34,208 nt of DNA from Clostridiales bacterium (GTDB lineage Bacteria; Bacillota; Clostridia; Oscillospirales; Oscillospiraceae), in NCBI GenBank assembly GCA_022786995.1, contig JALFUW010000045.1, forward strand, positions 1 through 34,208, in the 5' to 3' direction. The translations under genes and the position numbers were made by a program. The notes below the pieces were generated by a model. It was given only the letters and a program-made list of their open reading frames with translations, was not told the origin of the DNA and did no database searches. Below, one piece after another: positions 8,875 through 16,674 of this stretch. How positions within the stretch are numbered: position 1 is the first letter of the stretch; each line of letters starts with the position of its first letter.

Positions 8875-9361
8875 AGAATATTCTCCCAGTCCATTTAATA
8901 TGCTTCACTCTCGATGAATAACGATGCTTTCGGAAAACGAAAGAATTATTCAATATCTTCTCTATCCCGACCAAAAGTAATTTAGTGTGACGTTATTGTT
9001 GATCAGTAGTAAGCATCAAACCTACTAGCAACTCTTGAAAACAAACATAATCCAACAGCTTTCCTCATCTCTTCACCCCCTTTCCGTTGTTCTAAATTTT
9101 AATACGATTTACAAAGCCAATTTTGGACACACAAGGATCATTATTCAAAAATATTTTCTATTAATGTGCCTTTTCGAGACATCAGCAACGTAGAACCATC
9201 TTTCTCCCTGTTCCTATTTGCTAATAACAACGAATGAAGTGACCGATTTTGAACAGTTCAATAAGAAATATCTCCAAAATCGAAATTTCTCTTAACTTCG
9301 ATAACACAAAACATGAGGGTGTGTGCTATAATGCTTATATTCATACCGGAGGTGGGCTCAC
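8875..9361. other. Divergent AT-rich intergenic region
   Basis: 487 bp without a supported gene, between the divergent secreted-protein and ECF sigma genes. It holds a small dyad CTTTCG-GAAAA-CGAAAG (8927-8943) in the leader of the minus-strand gene and the sigma gene promoter near the right end. No clear second promoter or riboswitch was recognised. Confidence 0.6.
9324..9332 (+). promoter_or_regulatory. Extended -10 promoter of the ECF sigma gene
   Basis: TGC-TATAAT: a perfect -10 (9327-9332) with the TG extension, 29 bp before the ATG at 9362. No good -35 at 16-18 bp, so the promoter relies on the extended -10 or an activator. Confidence 0.55.
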
Positions 9362-9880
9362 ATGTTTATATACTTAATGATGATTGACTCTCTTGAAGAT
9401 CAATCAAAGTTTGAACGAGTATATCTCGAATACAAAGGGCTAATGTACCATGTTGCTTATAAAATACTCAATAATGAGCAGGACGCAGAGGATGCAGTCC
9501 ACAATGCTTTCCTCAAGATTGCTGAGTACATTGAGAGAATCGGCGATCCTGTGTGTCCAAAAACGCAAAACTACGTCGTTACTATTGTGGAAAATAAGGC
9601 GATTGATATATATCGGGCTAACCAGCGCCGGCGAAATGTCACATTTATAGATGAAATTAGTGGTATTGAGGTTGATGTAAATGAAGATCATGGTCTGGAA
9701 TCCTGCATATTGAAATTACCTCCACGATACCGTCAAGTGATTTTCCTGAAATATTACCACGGTTTCAGTTGTAAAGAGATTGCAAAACAACTTGGAATAT
9801 CAGAGGCTAATGCAATCAAACTCGACCAACGGGCCAAGAAAAAACTGCTGCAACTTTATAAAGAGGAGGAAGCGGTATGA
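9362..9880 (+). CDS. ECF-type sigma-70 family RNA polymerase sigma factor
   Basis: 172 residues. Sigma region 2 spans about 14-82 (EYKGLMYHVAYKILNNEQDAEDAVHNAFLKI ..., with the DNA-melting part ending in DIYRANQRRR). Region 4 spans about 110-162 (LPPRYRQVIFLKYYHGFSCKEIAKQLGISEANAIKLDQRAKKKL), ending in a helix-turn-helix. There is no region 1 or 3, so it is of the extracytoplasmic-function class. ATG 9362 has GGAGGTGG 7 nt upstream; an internal ATG (9380) lacks one. It overlaps the next gene by ATGA, the classic sigma/anti-sigma arrangement. The likely regulon is the set of cargo genes around it (inference). Confidence 0.88.
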   Translation: MFIYLMMIDSLEDQSKFERVYLEYKGLMYHVAYKILNNEQDAEDAVHNAFLKIAEYIERIGDPVCPKTQNYVVTIVENKAIDIYRANQRRRNVTFIDEISGIEVDVNEDHGLESCILKLPPRYRQVIFLKYYHGFSCKEIAKQLGISEANAIKLDQRAKKKLLQLYKEEEAV

Positions 9881-10548
9881 TCAGTGATGAAATGTTGATG
9901 CAGGCATCTGTAAAAGCCGCTGAAATAATGAACAACGAGCTACCAAGGCCAAGTGAATGCAACCATAGCTTCTCCGAAGGCTTCGAAGCGAAGATAAAAC
10001 GGCTAATTTTTAGATCACAGCACTGCACTTTCTATCGAGCCTTACGTATTATAGCCAGCGTGCTGATTGCCCTTTTGCTTGGGGTTGGATCTGTTCTTAC
10101 GGTAAGTGTTGAAGCGCGGCAAGCTGTATTTGGCTGGATGAGGCAGCAATACGAGTCTTTTTATGAATACTTCTTTGCTGGGGAAATTGATGTGGGCAGT
10201 AAAAGTCAATTCGTTCCCAACTGGATGCCACATGGGTATCAACTTCTTACCTGTTATGATACTGCTGGAGGAGCAGTATTCATCTATACAGATGGTGATG
10301 AGAAGCTTGCGCAGTTTTCCTACACGGATGCAGCTGACTGTGAAAGCACCTTTATCGATGGCGTAGAATATGAAAAAGATACAGTAACGGTTCACGGATG
10401 CCAAGGGGAAATATATATCGCAAAAAGCGAAGATGAGACCAATAGCATTGTCTGGACGAATGCATCGAGGACAGTGTTATTTACGGCCTCTGGAAATTTT
10501 GATAGTGACACACTTTTGAAAATAGCAGAAAATATTTCAAAAAAATAA
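9877..10548 (+). CDS. Membrane-anchored anti-sigma-type protein with DUF4367-like C-terminal domain
   Basis: 223 residues. A cytoplasmic N-terminal segment of about 55 residues would contact the sigma factor. A single membrane helix spans 57-78 (IIASVLIALLLGVGSVLTV). The outer part, about 110-220, begins FVPNWMPHGYQL and has the alternating strand pattern of DUF4367 domains that occur in Clostridial proteins paired with ECF sigma factors. Start overlaps the sigma stop (ATGA) with GAGGAGGAAG upstream, so the two are translationally coupled. It ends before a strong terminator. The role as an anti-sigma factor is inferred from gene pairing and topology; no zinc-binding HxxxCxxC motif is present. 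Confidence 0.75.
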   Translation: MISDEMLMQASVKAAEIMNNELPRPSECNHSFSEGFEAKIKRLIFRSQHCTFYRALRIIASVLIALLLGVGSVLTVSVEARQAVFGWMRQQYESFYEYFFAGEIDVGSKSQFVPNWMPHGYQLLTCYDTAGGAVFIYTDGDEKLAQFSYTDAADCESTFIDGVEYEKDTVTVHGCQGEIYIAKSEDETNSIVWTNASRTVLFTASGNFDSDTLLKIAENISKK

Positions 10549-10568
10549 TGGAATAGATGTCCAAAATT

Positions 10569-10618
10569 ATCCCCTTCCTTCGTTACTAAGGACATGCGAC
10601 GGAAGGGGATGGTTTTAT
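10569..10618 (+). terminator. Terminator of the sigma/anti-sigma operon
   Basis: Arms ATCCCCTTCC (10569-10578) and GGAAGGGGAT (10601-10610), then GGTTTTATT. It closes the two-gene operon 20 bp after the stop. Confidence 0.75.
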
Positions 10619-10698
10619 TCGATAGAGCATTGTTGCCCGTTCCATAATTCTATTTGGCGCCGATGCCTGTGCATCGTGTTTGAAAAAGGAATACCTAT

Positions 10699-11052
10699 AT
10701 GAAAAAAATAGCATTTCTTGTGGCAATTTTACTGGTTGTCGTACCACTCAACGCTAACGCTGCTGCTACCCCTCGCAGTATTATCATCAAACCCGGAATA
10801 GCTTTTAGCGGAACCACCGCAACGTGCACAGTTTCAATCACAGGAAACTCGATGAAAGACGAAATTGATCTAGTGGCCATACTATGGCAGGGGAATGTAT
10901 GTATCGCCACTTGGGAAACATCATCCAATGGGTATGTCAATTTTTCGAAAACGAAAACCGTAACCAAAGGAAAAGAGTATACTTTAACTGCTGATGTTAC
11001 GATAAATGGACAAGTACAACCAACAATGTCTTTCAGCAAGATATGTGAATAG
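10699..11052 (+). CDS. Small secreted protein, unknown function
   Basis: 117 residues with a signal peptide (MKKIAFLVAILLVVVPLNANA-A, about 21 residues). The mature part of ~95 residues is beta-rich (SGTTATCTVSITG ... YTLTADVTINGQ) and suggests an Ig-like or similar beta-sandwich with three Cys. ATG 10699 is preceded by AAGGA at 8 nt. It is the first of three consecutive plus-strand genes for exported proteins in the IME cargo. No family was recognised. A similar length and fold to the gene at 11639-12154 is possible, but no sequence similarity is evident by eye. Confidence 0.6.
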   Translation: MKKIAFLVAILLVVVPLNANAAATPRSIIIKPGIAFSGTTATCTVSITGNSMKDEIDLVAILWQGNVCIATWETSSNGYVNFSKTKTVTKGKEYTLTADVTINGQVQPTMSFSKICE

Positions 11053-11085
11053 CCTATGCCATATTTAAGTTAGGAGGTGTTTCCA

Positions 11086-11613
11086 ATGCAGATTGCTGCG
11101 CATTCATCGCTCAGAAGCTGGTTATTCAAAAATAAAGGAAAATTTGCCCTTGCCACATTGCTATTGGCATTCATAATTGGGGGATATTGTATAAGCAGTT
11201 TGCCACCCGAAAAAGGAGTCTTCGCTTTTGATCTACCAGCAGGTTATAGAATATCGGAAATAACCGATAAAAACTGTTCTATCGTAGATGCGAAAGGAAC
11301 CGTTATTGGGGGAGTCATTCTAACTGATCTGAGAGCGAAGGACATCCGAAACTTGGATAGCAATGCGTTTGCTGTATATTTGAATGATGTAGTTTATGGT
11401 TGTGAGTATTTTAGCTGGGCAGGTGGCGACTTCAGGCATCCGCTTAAATATGTAAGCCAATCCGTAACAATTTCTGATACGCAAAAAGAGAAGAAATATT
11501 ACCGTGTCTTTTTTGTGAAGAATTCTGGTGTATACGATATGTGGTTCGATCTCGATCTCATTAATATGGACGCAGTTTCGGAGTTTTATTCGATTGCAGA
11601 AACAAAGCAATAG
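11086..11613 (+). CDS. Membrane-anchored extracytoplasmic protein, unknown function
   Basis: 175 residues. A basic N-terminus (RSWLFKNKGK) precedes one hydrophobic helix (about 21-40) and an extracellular domain that begins GVFAFDLPAGYRISEITD. The N-in/C-out topology and the 'DLPAGYRIS' onset recall sensor-like domains attached to a single helix, but no family is recognised. The start is ATG 11086, 6 nt after AGGAGGTG; an in-frame GTG at 11077 lies inside that Shine-Dalgarno sequence. It probably forms an operon with the genes at 10699 and 11639. Confidence 0.6.
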   Translation: MQIAAHSSLRSWLFKNKGKFALATLLLAFIIGGYCISSLPPEKGVFAFDLPAGYRISEITDKNCSIVDAKGTVIGGVILTDLRAKDIRNLDSNAFAVYLNDVVYGCEYFSWAGGDFRHPLKYVSQSVTISDTQKEKKYYRVFFVKNSGVYDMWFDLDLINMDAVSEFYSIAETKQ

Positions 11614-11638
11614 GCGCCTTTTGAAGAAAGAAGGATGA

Positions 11639-12154
11639 AATGGGTATAACTTATTAAAGAAAACCATATGTATTTTGATGGCAGTGGCTCTATTTGCCAC
11701 TATCCCTTTAGGTGTGACTGCAGACGAAGCAGGTAATATGGAAGATGCTTCTGATGAATACGTTTCATTTACCACTGACAATAGGAGAATAGCATCTGAT
11801 GGAACATTTGAATTTAATGTTCGCGCAGAGCGGCGTTCAGAAAATGATTTTATTGTTAGTGGCAATAGCATAACAATCAGTGCCAAATGCAGGAAATACA
11901 ATGTTAACACAGGTCACCCTGTAGAGGACGATACAAAACAGTTCACCGTCACACTTTACAAAAGCAGCTCAAATGAAGAAATAGGTTCTTTTGACGGCTT
12001 TGCAGATGATGAAACTTATAAAAAAACATTTACTGTTGAGAAAGGTCAACAGTATTACATCATTGTTACTTGCAGCCCTACGCTAACTATGCCATATTCT
12101 CTTAAAGGGACCGGCAAGGTGAGTAAGATAGATAAAGTGGTGAGTCGAGGATAA
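11639..12154 (+). CDS. Secreted protein with a damaged or non-standard start, unknown function
   Basis: The open frame reads through a good signal peptide (LLKKTICILMAVALFATIPLGVTA-DEA), but no ATG, GTG or TTG precedes the basic LLKK segment. The frame opens after TGA at 11636-11638 and the first usable starts are TTG 11675 and ATG 11678, which fall inside the hydrophobic core and have no ribosome binding site. An ATG with AAGGATG upstream lies at 11640 but is one base out of frame. The mature part (~130 residues) is hydrophilic and beta-rich (YVSFTTDNRRIASDGTFEFNVRAERR...). Either a one-base change destroyed the start, the start is a non-standard codon, or there is a sequence error. Family unknown. 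Confidence 0.5.
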   Translation, partial: NGYNLLKKTICILMAVALFATIPLGVTADEAGNMEDASDEYVSFTTDNRRIASDGTFEFNVRAERRSENDFIVSGNSITISAKCRKYNVNTGHPVEDDTKQFTVTLYKSSSNEEIGSFDGFADDETYKKTFTVEKGQQYYIIVTCSPTLTMPYSLKGTGKVSKIDKVVSRG

Positions 12155-12219
12155 GAATTAGCACAGATACTGCTTTATACAGTAGGTACTGGGCGCAATA
12201 GGCAAATACACTTTGGCTG

Positions 12220-12263
12220 AGCCGCGGCTGGAGCTCTGACTGTCCCTAGCCGCGGCTTTTTCT
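12220..12263 (+). terminator. Terminator after the secreted-protein genes
   Basis: Arms AGCCGCGGCT at 12220-12229 and 12248-12257 followed by TTTTTC. Each arm is itself palindromic. Confidence 0.7.
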
Positions 12264-12304
12264 TGTTTGTTGAACTGTAAGCCCTCACTGTTAGCGCCGG
12301 CCTA

Positions 12305-12616
12305 CTAGTGCTTTGACAGTTCTGAATGATACTTCTTACAATCCTTGCTTTGTCTTGCATATTGGCTGGCATTTTCTTTGCGCTTTTCGCTATATGGTGC
12401 GGTAAGTCGGATGCTGATTCTGCGCCTATCAATCTCAAACCACAGACCACCCTGCCCGTCATCATCAGCCTGTTTACATAACTCTGGACACTGTGCGGCA
12501 TAGGCCAGTAGCCGCTTTTTCAGCTTAGTGTCGTGGGTGTAGATTTCGGCGGTTGGGTCTTTGGCATTGTAGAATACCTCTGTGACCTTTTGCTTCTTCG
12601 TAAGTCCTGTTTTCAT
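12305..12616 (-). CDS. IME-associated conserved-looking protein, unknown function
   Basis: 103 residues, basic, soluble. ATG 12616 has GAGG 6 nt upstream. The sequence opens MKTGLTKKQKVTEVFYNAKDP and has the segment FEIDRRRISIRLTAPYSEKRKENAS. I remember similar small proteins in Clostridial mobile elements next to HTH genes but cannot name a family. It is transcribed with the excisionase-like gene (12766) and convergent to the secreted-protein operon. A longer upstream open frame without a ribosome binding site is ignored. Confidence 0.6.
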   Translation of the reverse strand: MKTGLTKKQKVTEVFYNAKDPTAEIYTHDTKLKKRLLAYAAQCPELCKQADDDGQGGLWFEIDRRRISIRLTAPYSEKRKENASQYARQSKDCKKYHSELSKH

Positions 12617-12639
12617 AAGAATCCTCTTGTATTCAAAGA

Positions 12640-12757
12640 TTTTTCCCAGCTCTTGAGCCGGGAAAGTGTGGCATTTTTTCGATAGATTTTGTCTGGACGA
12701 TGCAGGATATGTTCTGGTTCCCGCTATCGGTAAATTCTCGTTTTTCCCAGCTCTTGA
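12640..12757. repeat. Two 17-bp direct repeats in the 103-aa gene leader
   Basis: TTTTTCCCAGCTCTTGA occurs at 12640-12656 and 12741-12757, 101 bp apart, between the excisionase-like gene and the 103-aa gene. The core GAGCT is a partial palindrome, so it could be an operator pair or a trace of a duplication. Confidence 0.6.
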
Positions 12758-12765
12758 CCGCAGTT

Positions 12766-12966
12766 TTACCCCTTTCCGTTGGTATGGTTCCTCAACCATT
12801 CCAGTAAGTCCTGCTTCATCACCAGCTTCCGTCCGCTGATCCGCAAAGTGGGGAAATCCGAGCTGTTCAGCAGGTTGTATGCCCCGGCTTTGGAAATGCG
12901 AAGCACCTCCGCAAGCTGCTTTGCATCCATCACATCGGGCATGGTTTCCAATGGTTCTCTGCCCAT
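12766..12966 (-). CDS. Excisionase-like helix-turn-helix protein
   Basis: 66 residues, the size of serine-recombinase-element directionality factors. It has a MerR/HTH_17-type fold: MDAKQLAEVLRISKAGAYNLLNSSDFPTLRISGRKLVMKQDLLEWL, with the turn around residues 20-30 and the beta-hairpin wing at RISGRK. ATG 12966 has AAAGGAGA closely upstream; the longer frame upstream is non-coding. Lying at the far end of the IME from the recombinase, it is the natural candidate for the protein that binds att DNA and promotes excision, although regulation of the neighbouring genes is equally possible. Confidence 0.75.
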   Translation of the reverse strand: MGREPLETMPDVMDAKQLAEVLRISKAGAYNLLNSSDFPTLRISGRKLVMKQDLLEWLRNHTNGKG

Positions 12967-12985
12967 AAATCTCCTTTCCGGCATC

Positions 12986-13014
12986 AAAAAAGCAGCCACG
13001 AAAACTCGTGACTG
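12986..13014 (-). terminator. Terminator of the sigma-like regulator gene
   Basis: GCAGTCACGA/TCGTGGCTGC (one G-T pair, 4-nt loop) followed on the minus strand by TTTTTT. Confidence 0.75.
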
Positions 13015-13030
13015 CCTAAAGTGCCTTGTG

Positions 13031-13978
13031 TTAAGTTGCATGCTTGTCCAGAAAATCGCTGTACTCCCCGGAAACGAAGTCCTCATACGCCCCAGCCAGC
13101 TTTTCAATGCGCTTGCTGACTGCGCTGGGCGATTTGAAACCGACTTGCTCAGCAATTTCCTTTAGAGCGCAACCCTCATAGCGCATCTGCAAAATCTTTT
13201 TGTCCTGCTCGGTCAGCTTATCCTTGAACTGCTCCATGCTCTGCTCGGTAAGTACCGTGGATTCAAACTCACCCCGGGGATCGGCAATGTCATAAAGCTG
13301 CTCACCGTCGATATTGGCTCCATTTTCCAGCACATCCTCCAGAGAAATGTGTTCTGCGGTACGGCTGTGATCCCACGACCGCATGAAGTCCCGCTTGTTG
13401 ATGTTCTTGCCGGTGTAATCCGCTACTTGTCGGTTATTCCAGATTTCGTCAATCATAGGCTGCCAGTTCTGCTCCTCCACAATTCTATCCGTCAGATTGC
13501 CCACCAGATTGCCGAAGTGCTGATAGCTGAGCCATAGCAGTTCCGAATCCTTGTCCATCAGGAACAACCGCTGGAAGCTCCATTCCATCTCCGTTTCAAA
13601 CTTCTGACGGAAATACTTGATGATTTCATAGGACAGCCGCCAAAGAGGAAAGTCGCCGGAGTAGTTTGACCAGTTGCCGGGGATGTCGTGTTTCACGCCT
13701 CCCTTACCTGGCACCTGAAAGAATTGCCACGCTGACCAGGCATAGCAGTCCCAGACCAGTTCCAGAAAAGCATCCGACTGGAGCAGCCTGCAATGCTCCT
13801 TGGAGTTCAGCAGTTGTTGGACATTTCTGGGTAAATCCAGAAAAGCCGGACGCTTCTCAACCAGTTCCTTCGGCAGCGCGTAAAACAGCGTTATCCAGGA
13901 CAGATTACTTTCTTGCGGAATCTCCATGATCCCATCCGCCAGCACCACATAAAAGCTATAAGGGTTGCTCTTTTCCAT
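13031..13978 (-). CDS. IME regulator with C-terminal sigma-70 region 4-like HTH
   Basis: 315 residues. The C-terminal 60 residues (LTEQDKKILQMRYEGCALKEIAEQVGFKSPSAVSKRIEKL, about 250-290) form a sigma-70 region 4/LuxR-like helix-turn-helix. The first ~240 residues are rich in Trp and aromatic residues and match no domain I know. No region 2 is visible, so it may be a DNA-binding regulator rather than a true sigma factor. Such proteins are common at one end of Clostridial integrative elements. The start MEKSNPYSF (ATG 13978) has GAGGTG 5-6 nt upstream; ATGs at 13996 and 13999 are alternatives. It has its own promoter and terminator, and is the first gene inside the attR end. Confidence 0.7.
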   Translation of the reverse strand: MEKSNPYSFYVVLADGIMEIPQESNLSWITLFYALPKELVEKRPAFLDLPRNVQQLLNSKEHCRLLQSDAFLELVWDCYAWSAWQFFQVPGKGGVKHDIPGNWSNYSGDFPLWRLSYEIIKYFRQKFETEMEWSFQRLFLMDKDSELLWLSYQHFGNLVGNLTDRIVEEQNWQPMIDEIWNNRQVADYTGKNINKRDFMRSWDHSRTAEHISLEDVLENGANIDGEQLYDIADPRGEFESTVLTEQSMEQFKDKLTEQDKKILQMRYEGCALKEIAEQVGFKSPSAVSKRIEKLAGAYEDFVSGEYSDFLDKHAT

Positions 13979-14101
13979 ATTCATCACCTCGTTCATCATA
14001 CTCCCCCATAATATATGGGCACCAGAATCGCGCCTTTTTCCAATCGCCACAAAATTTTATGAAAGATTTTTCTTGGGTCAGATTTGTTCTGCTCTGCGCC
14101 C

Positions 14102-14130
14102 ATTGTAACGCAAAAATCGAAATAAGTCCA
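14102..14130 (-). promoter_or_regulatory. Promoter of the IME regulator gene
   Basis: TGGACT (14130-14125) and TACAAT (14107-14102) on the minus strand, 17-bp spacer, 124 bp before the ATG. Confidence 0.65.
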
Positions 14131-14145
14131 TTCTTTCTAATGCGG

Positions 14146-14189
14146 GCAAAAAAATAAGCGATACTTAGCCACACAGACTAAGTATCGCT
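14146..14189 (-). terminator. Element-borne terminator facing the acsB operon
   Basis: A perfect 12-bp stem AGCGATACTTAG (14157-14168) / 14178-14189 with a 9-nt loop; on the minus strand it is followed by TTATTTTTTT. It lies just inside attR and upstream of the regulator promoter, so it would stop minus-strand transcription entering from acsB. On the plus strand it is followed by a weaker T-rich stretch. Confidence 0.75.
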
Positions 14190-14253
14190 CATTTTGTTGT
14201 TTAGGAATCCTGTTTGGCAGCTACCCTATGTTCAGTACACTCGATACTGTCAT

Positions 14254-14270
14254 ATTGGAAGCCACCCGAA
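14254..14270. other. attR of the IME
   Basis: Element arm ATTGGAAGCCACC (14254-14266), core CGAA (14267-14270), then the host half-palindrome CCGCTTCCTC (14271-14280). Together with attL this rebuilds attB (perfect hairpin) and attP (imperfect dyad around CGAA). Confidence 0.75.
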
Positions 14271-14512
14271 CCGCTTCCTCTCTTTCATAATATTTTGTGC
14301 CCGGTGACGATTCGAGCGGTACCCAATGGCGTAAAGACTACAGACCAGCTTGGTCACGCATTGTCAGCGGCGACTTGCCGCAAAAAGAGGAAGCGGCGAA
14401 CCGCTTCCTCTCTTTTACTATGTTTTGTGCCCGGTAACGAATCGAGCGGTACCCAATGGTGTAAAGACAACAAACCAGATTGGATACGCATTGTCCGCGG
14501 GCACTGCCCGCC
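14267..14512. repeat. Tandem ~129-bp repeats, right part of the array
   Basis: The remainder of the interrupted unit (14267-14312), a complete unit starting CGAGCGG at 14313 and a final degenerate unit from 14443 (period 130) that runs into the acsB stop codon and in which the first hairpin has changed to GCGGGCA/TGCCCGC. With the left part it makes an original array of about four units. Confidence 0.85.
14382..14410 (-). terminator. Terminator hairpin of the repeat unit, downstream of acsB
   Basis: The minus strand reads a perfect 10-bp stem GAGGAAGCGG/CCGCTTCCTC with UUCG loop followed by TTTTT, about 100 bp after the acsB stop. It is the intact form of the hairpin used as attB by the IME. 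Confidence 0.75.
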
Positions 14513-16645
14513 TTACATATCGAAGGGCTCCATGCTCAGGACGGGGTGACCGACCTCGGACAGGTAGTTCATCAGCTGCTCGGGATCATCGGTGCAGATG
14601 GTCTCATCGGCGATCATGTCGGTGAAGTTCTCCACGCCGTACATTTCCAGAGCGGTCTTGTCCAGACGCTCACGCATCTGATCCTTCAGCATCTTGGGCA
14701 TCCAGACGATACGGCCGGGGCCGCCCTCAGCCGCGATGAACTTGTGGGAAGCGATGAAGTGCTTGCCGTGGCCCATGAAGCCGGGAGTCTGCACACCGCC
14801 GCCGGTCATGGAGGCCATCTCGGAGAAGGTCATGCCCAGAGGGGTGGTACCGGCGTGCTCACGGCAGGTGATGACAACGCCCATGGAGACAGGCTCAACG
14901 CCGCAGATACACTCGAAGCAGCCGCAGGAGGTCATGGGATCCTGGAACAGGGAGTACAGGGTCACGTGCTCCAGAGCGCCATGGCTGTACTTGTTGACAG
15001 CCTCATCCACGGTGGTGTAACGGCCCAGCTTCTCGTCCAGGCAGCCTTCCTTGAGGATGGGCTGGCAGGGACCGGCGGGATCCAGTTCCTTGGTGGCCTT
15101 GGCATCCAGCCAGGACACGGCGCCGCACAGACCCAGACGCTCGGGAGTGACGATACAGACGTGGCTGGGGGAGAAGGCCTGACACATGATGCAGGTGTAG
15201 TACTGCTCAACGGACTCGTCGGTCATAGAGGCAAGTCTTGCGTCACGCTTGTCGAAGACCTCGTTGGCGGCGGCACGCAGCTTGGCGTTCTTCTCGGCGT
15301 CCACAACGATGGTGACCTGGCACTTGTCAACAACGGCCTCGAACTCGCTCTTGATCTTGGCGTACAGAACCTCGCCCAGGTGCTTGAACTTGAAGCCGGC
15401 CTCGAAGTCAGCCTTGCTGATACGGATACGGATCATGTCGCGCTGACCGGTGTGCATAACACCCTCGATGCAGTTGATCCAGGAGTGGATCTTACGCTCC
15501 ATGACGGACTCAAAGTCAGGCTGCATGGCCTTGCCGGCGACCTCGACGGTGTAGCTCAGAGAAATCTTGGAGCCCACGGGAACTTCGTCGATTTCGGGGC
15601 CTTCCACAACGATCTTGTGATCCTCGATATCGGCGGCTTCTCTGGTCTGCACCAGCTCGAAACAGTCCACACGGGAGCCGTCCACTTCCACCTGCATGTC
15701 GCCGCGGCGGATGATTTCGCCTTCGAAAGCGGAAGCGAAGGCCACGGGGATGTCGATGTTGGTGATCTTGATCTTGATGTCCCGGGCCTCCAGAGAGGTG
15801 GCGTTCCACTTGGAGATGTCCAGCTGCTGAATCAGGGACTTGGGAACGCGGAACATGTTCTCGGTCTCGTTGGAGATGACGGGGAAGCCCAGAGCGATGG
15901 CGCCGGCGCCGCAGGCAACGATCACATCGTCCAGAGGAGCGAAGGCGTTAACGAAGGCGGGAACACGCTCGAAGGTGTACTTCATCAGGCCAGCGGCGTC
16001 GCCGGGCTGAATGTTGCCGAAGATCAGAGCGGCACGGACAGCGACGGAGACAACGTGGATGACGGAAGTGACGTCCTTGCCCAGAGGGATGACACGCAGC
16101 TCAGCGCCGGTCTTGTAGCCCTTCTCCTCCAGCTGATCGATGATGCCGCCCACCAGAGTGACCAGCATACCCTGCGCCTGATAGCTCTTAACCAGAGCCA
16201 CAGCTTCGTCAGCGGTGGGAGCGGTGCCCAGAATGACAGGCACGCCGGGGATGTCGCCGGTAACCAGGGGAACACCCAGGCTGCGGACGACGGCATCGGG
16301 CAGATGGCCGTAGCAGGGAGCCGCGTAGGGCTCTGCGCCGTCCATGTACTTCAGAACCTCGATGAACTCAGCGCACAGAGCGGTGGCCACACCGGACATG
16401 AACGCGTCGTGCAGACGGTTCTCACGGGTCATCAGGGTCTTAACAACACCCAGAGCTTCCTTCAGCTGGCCCAGGGTCTCGACCTTCACGCCGGTCACAC
16501 CGTAGTAGCAGGGAAGGCTGTAGGCGGTGCCGGGGAAGGAAACGGCGTGGTCTGCGCCGTGCTGTGCAATGGCGCCGTCGATGGCTGCTTCGGTCAGGCC
16601 ATAAACAGCATCGTTACCGCCAAAAACTCTTTCAAAAAGTGTCAC
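14513..16645 (-). CDS. acsB: Acetyl-CoA synthase, catalytic subunit of CODH/ACS
   Basis: Condenses CO, a methyl group from the corrinoid protein and CoA to acetyl-CoA in the Wood-Ljungdahl pathway; cytoplasmic, oxygen-sensitive. 710 residues (the Moorella enzyme is 729). The A-cluster ligands are all present with the family spacing: Cys485, Cys488, Cys497 (CIMCQAFSPSHVC), Cys507 (GLCGAVSW), Cys574 and Cys576 (CGCFEC). Each is offset by 21 from the Moorella numbering 506/509/518/528/595/597. The N-terminal CODH-contact domain begins MTLFERVFGGNDAVYGL. The start is GTG 16645, with AGGAGG 8 nt upstream. It is the last gene of the cooS-cooC-acsB operon. The corrinoid protein, methyltransferase and formate branch genes are not in this window. 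Confidence 0.97.
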   Translation of the reverse strand: MTLFERVFGGNDAVYGLTEAAIDGAIAQHGADHAVSFPGTAYSLPCYYGVTGVKVETLGQLKEALGVVKTLMTRENRLHDAFMSGVATALCAEFIEVLKYMDGAEPYAAPCYGHLPDAVVRSLGVPLVTGDIPGVPVILGTAPTADEAVALVKSYQAQGMLVTLVGGIIDQLEEKGYKTGAELRVIPLGKDVTSVIHVVSVAVRAALIFGNIQPGDAAGLMKYTFERVPAFVNAFAPLDDVIVACGAGAIALGFPVISNETENMFRVPKSLIQQLDISKWNATSLEARDIKIKITNIDIPVAFASAFEGEIIRRGDMQVEVDGSRVDCFELVQTREAADIEDHKIVVEGPEIDEVPVGSKISLSYTVEVAGKAMQPDFESVMERKIHSWINCIEGVMHTGQRDMIRIRISKADFEAGFKFKHLGEVLYAKIKSEFEAVVDKCQVTIVVDAEKNAKLRAAANEVFDKRDARLASMTDESVEQYYTCIMCQAFSPSHVCIVTPERLGLCGAVSWLDAKATKELDPAGPCQPILKEGCLDEKLGRYTTVDEAVNKYSHGALEHVTLYSLFQDPMTSCGCFECICGVEPVSMGVVITCREHAGTTPLGMTFSEMASMTGGGVQTPGFMGHGKHFIASHKFIAAEGGPGRIVWMPKMLKDQMRERLDKTALEMYGVENFTDMIADETICTDDPEQLMNYLSEVGHPVLSMEPFDM

Positions 16646-16674
16646 GGTTTTTCCTCCTATTTCGTATTATTCCA

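Noticed and set aside
14267..14512. tRNA gene as the IME target
   Set aside because: No cloverleaf or CCA-proximal sequence at either end; the target is a terminator-like hairpin.
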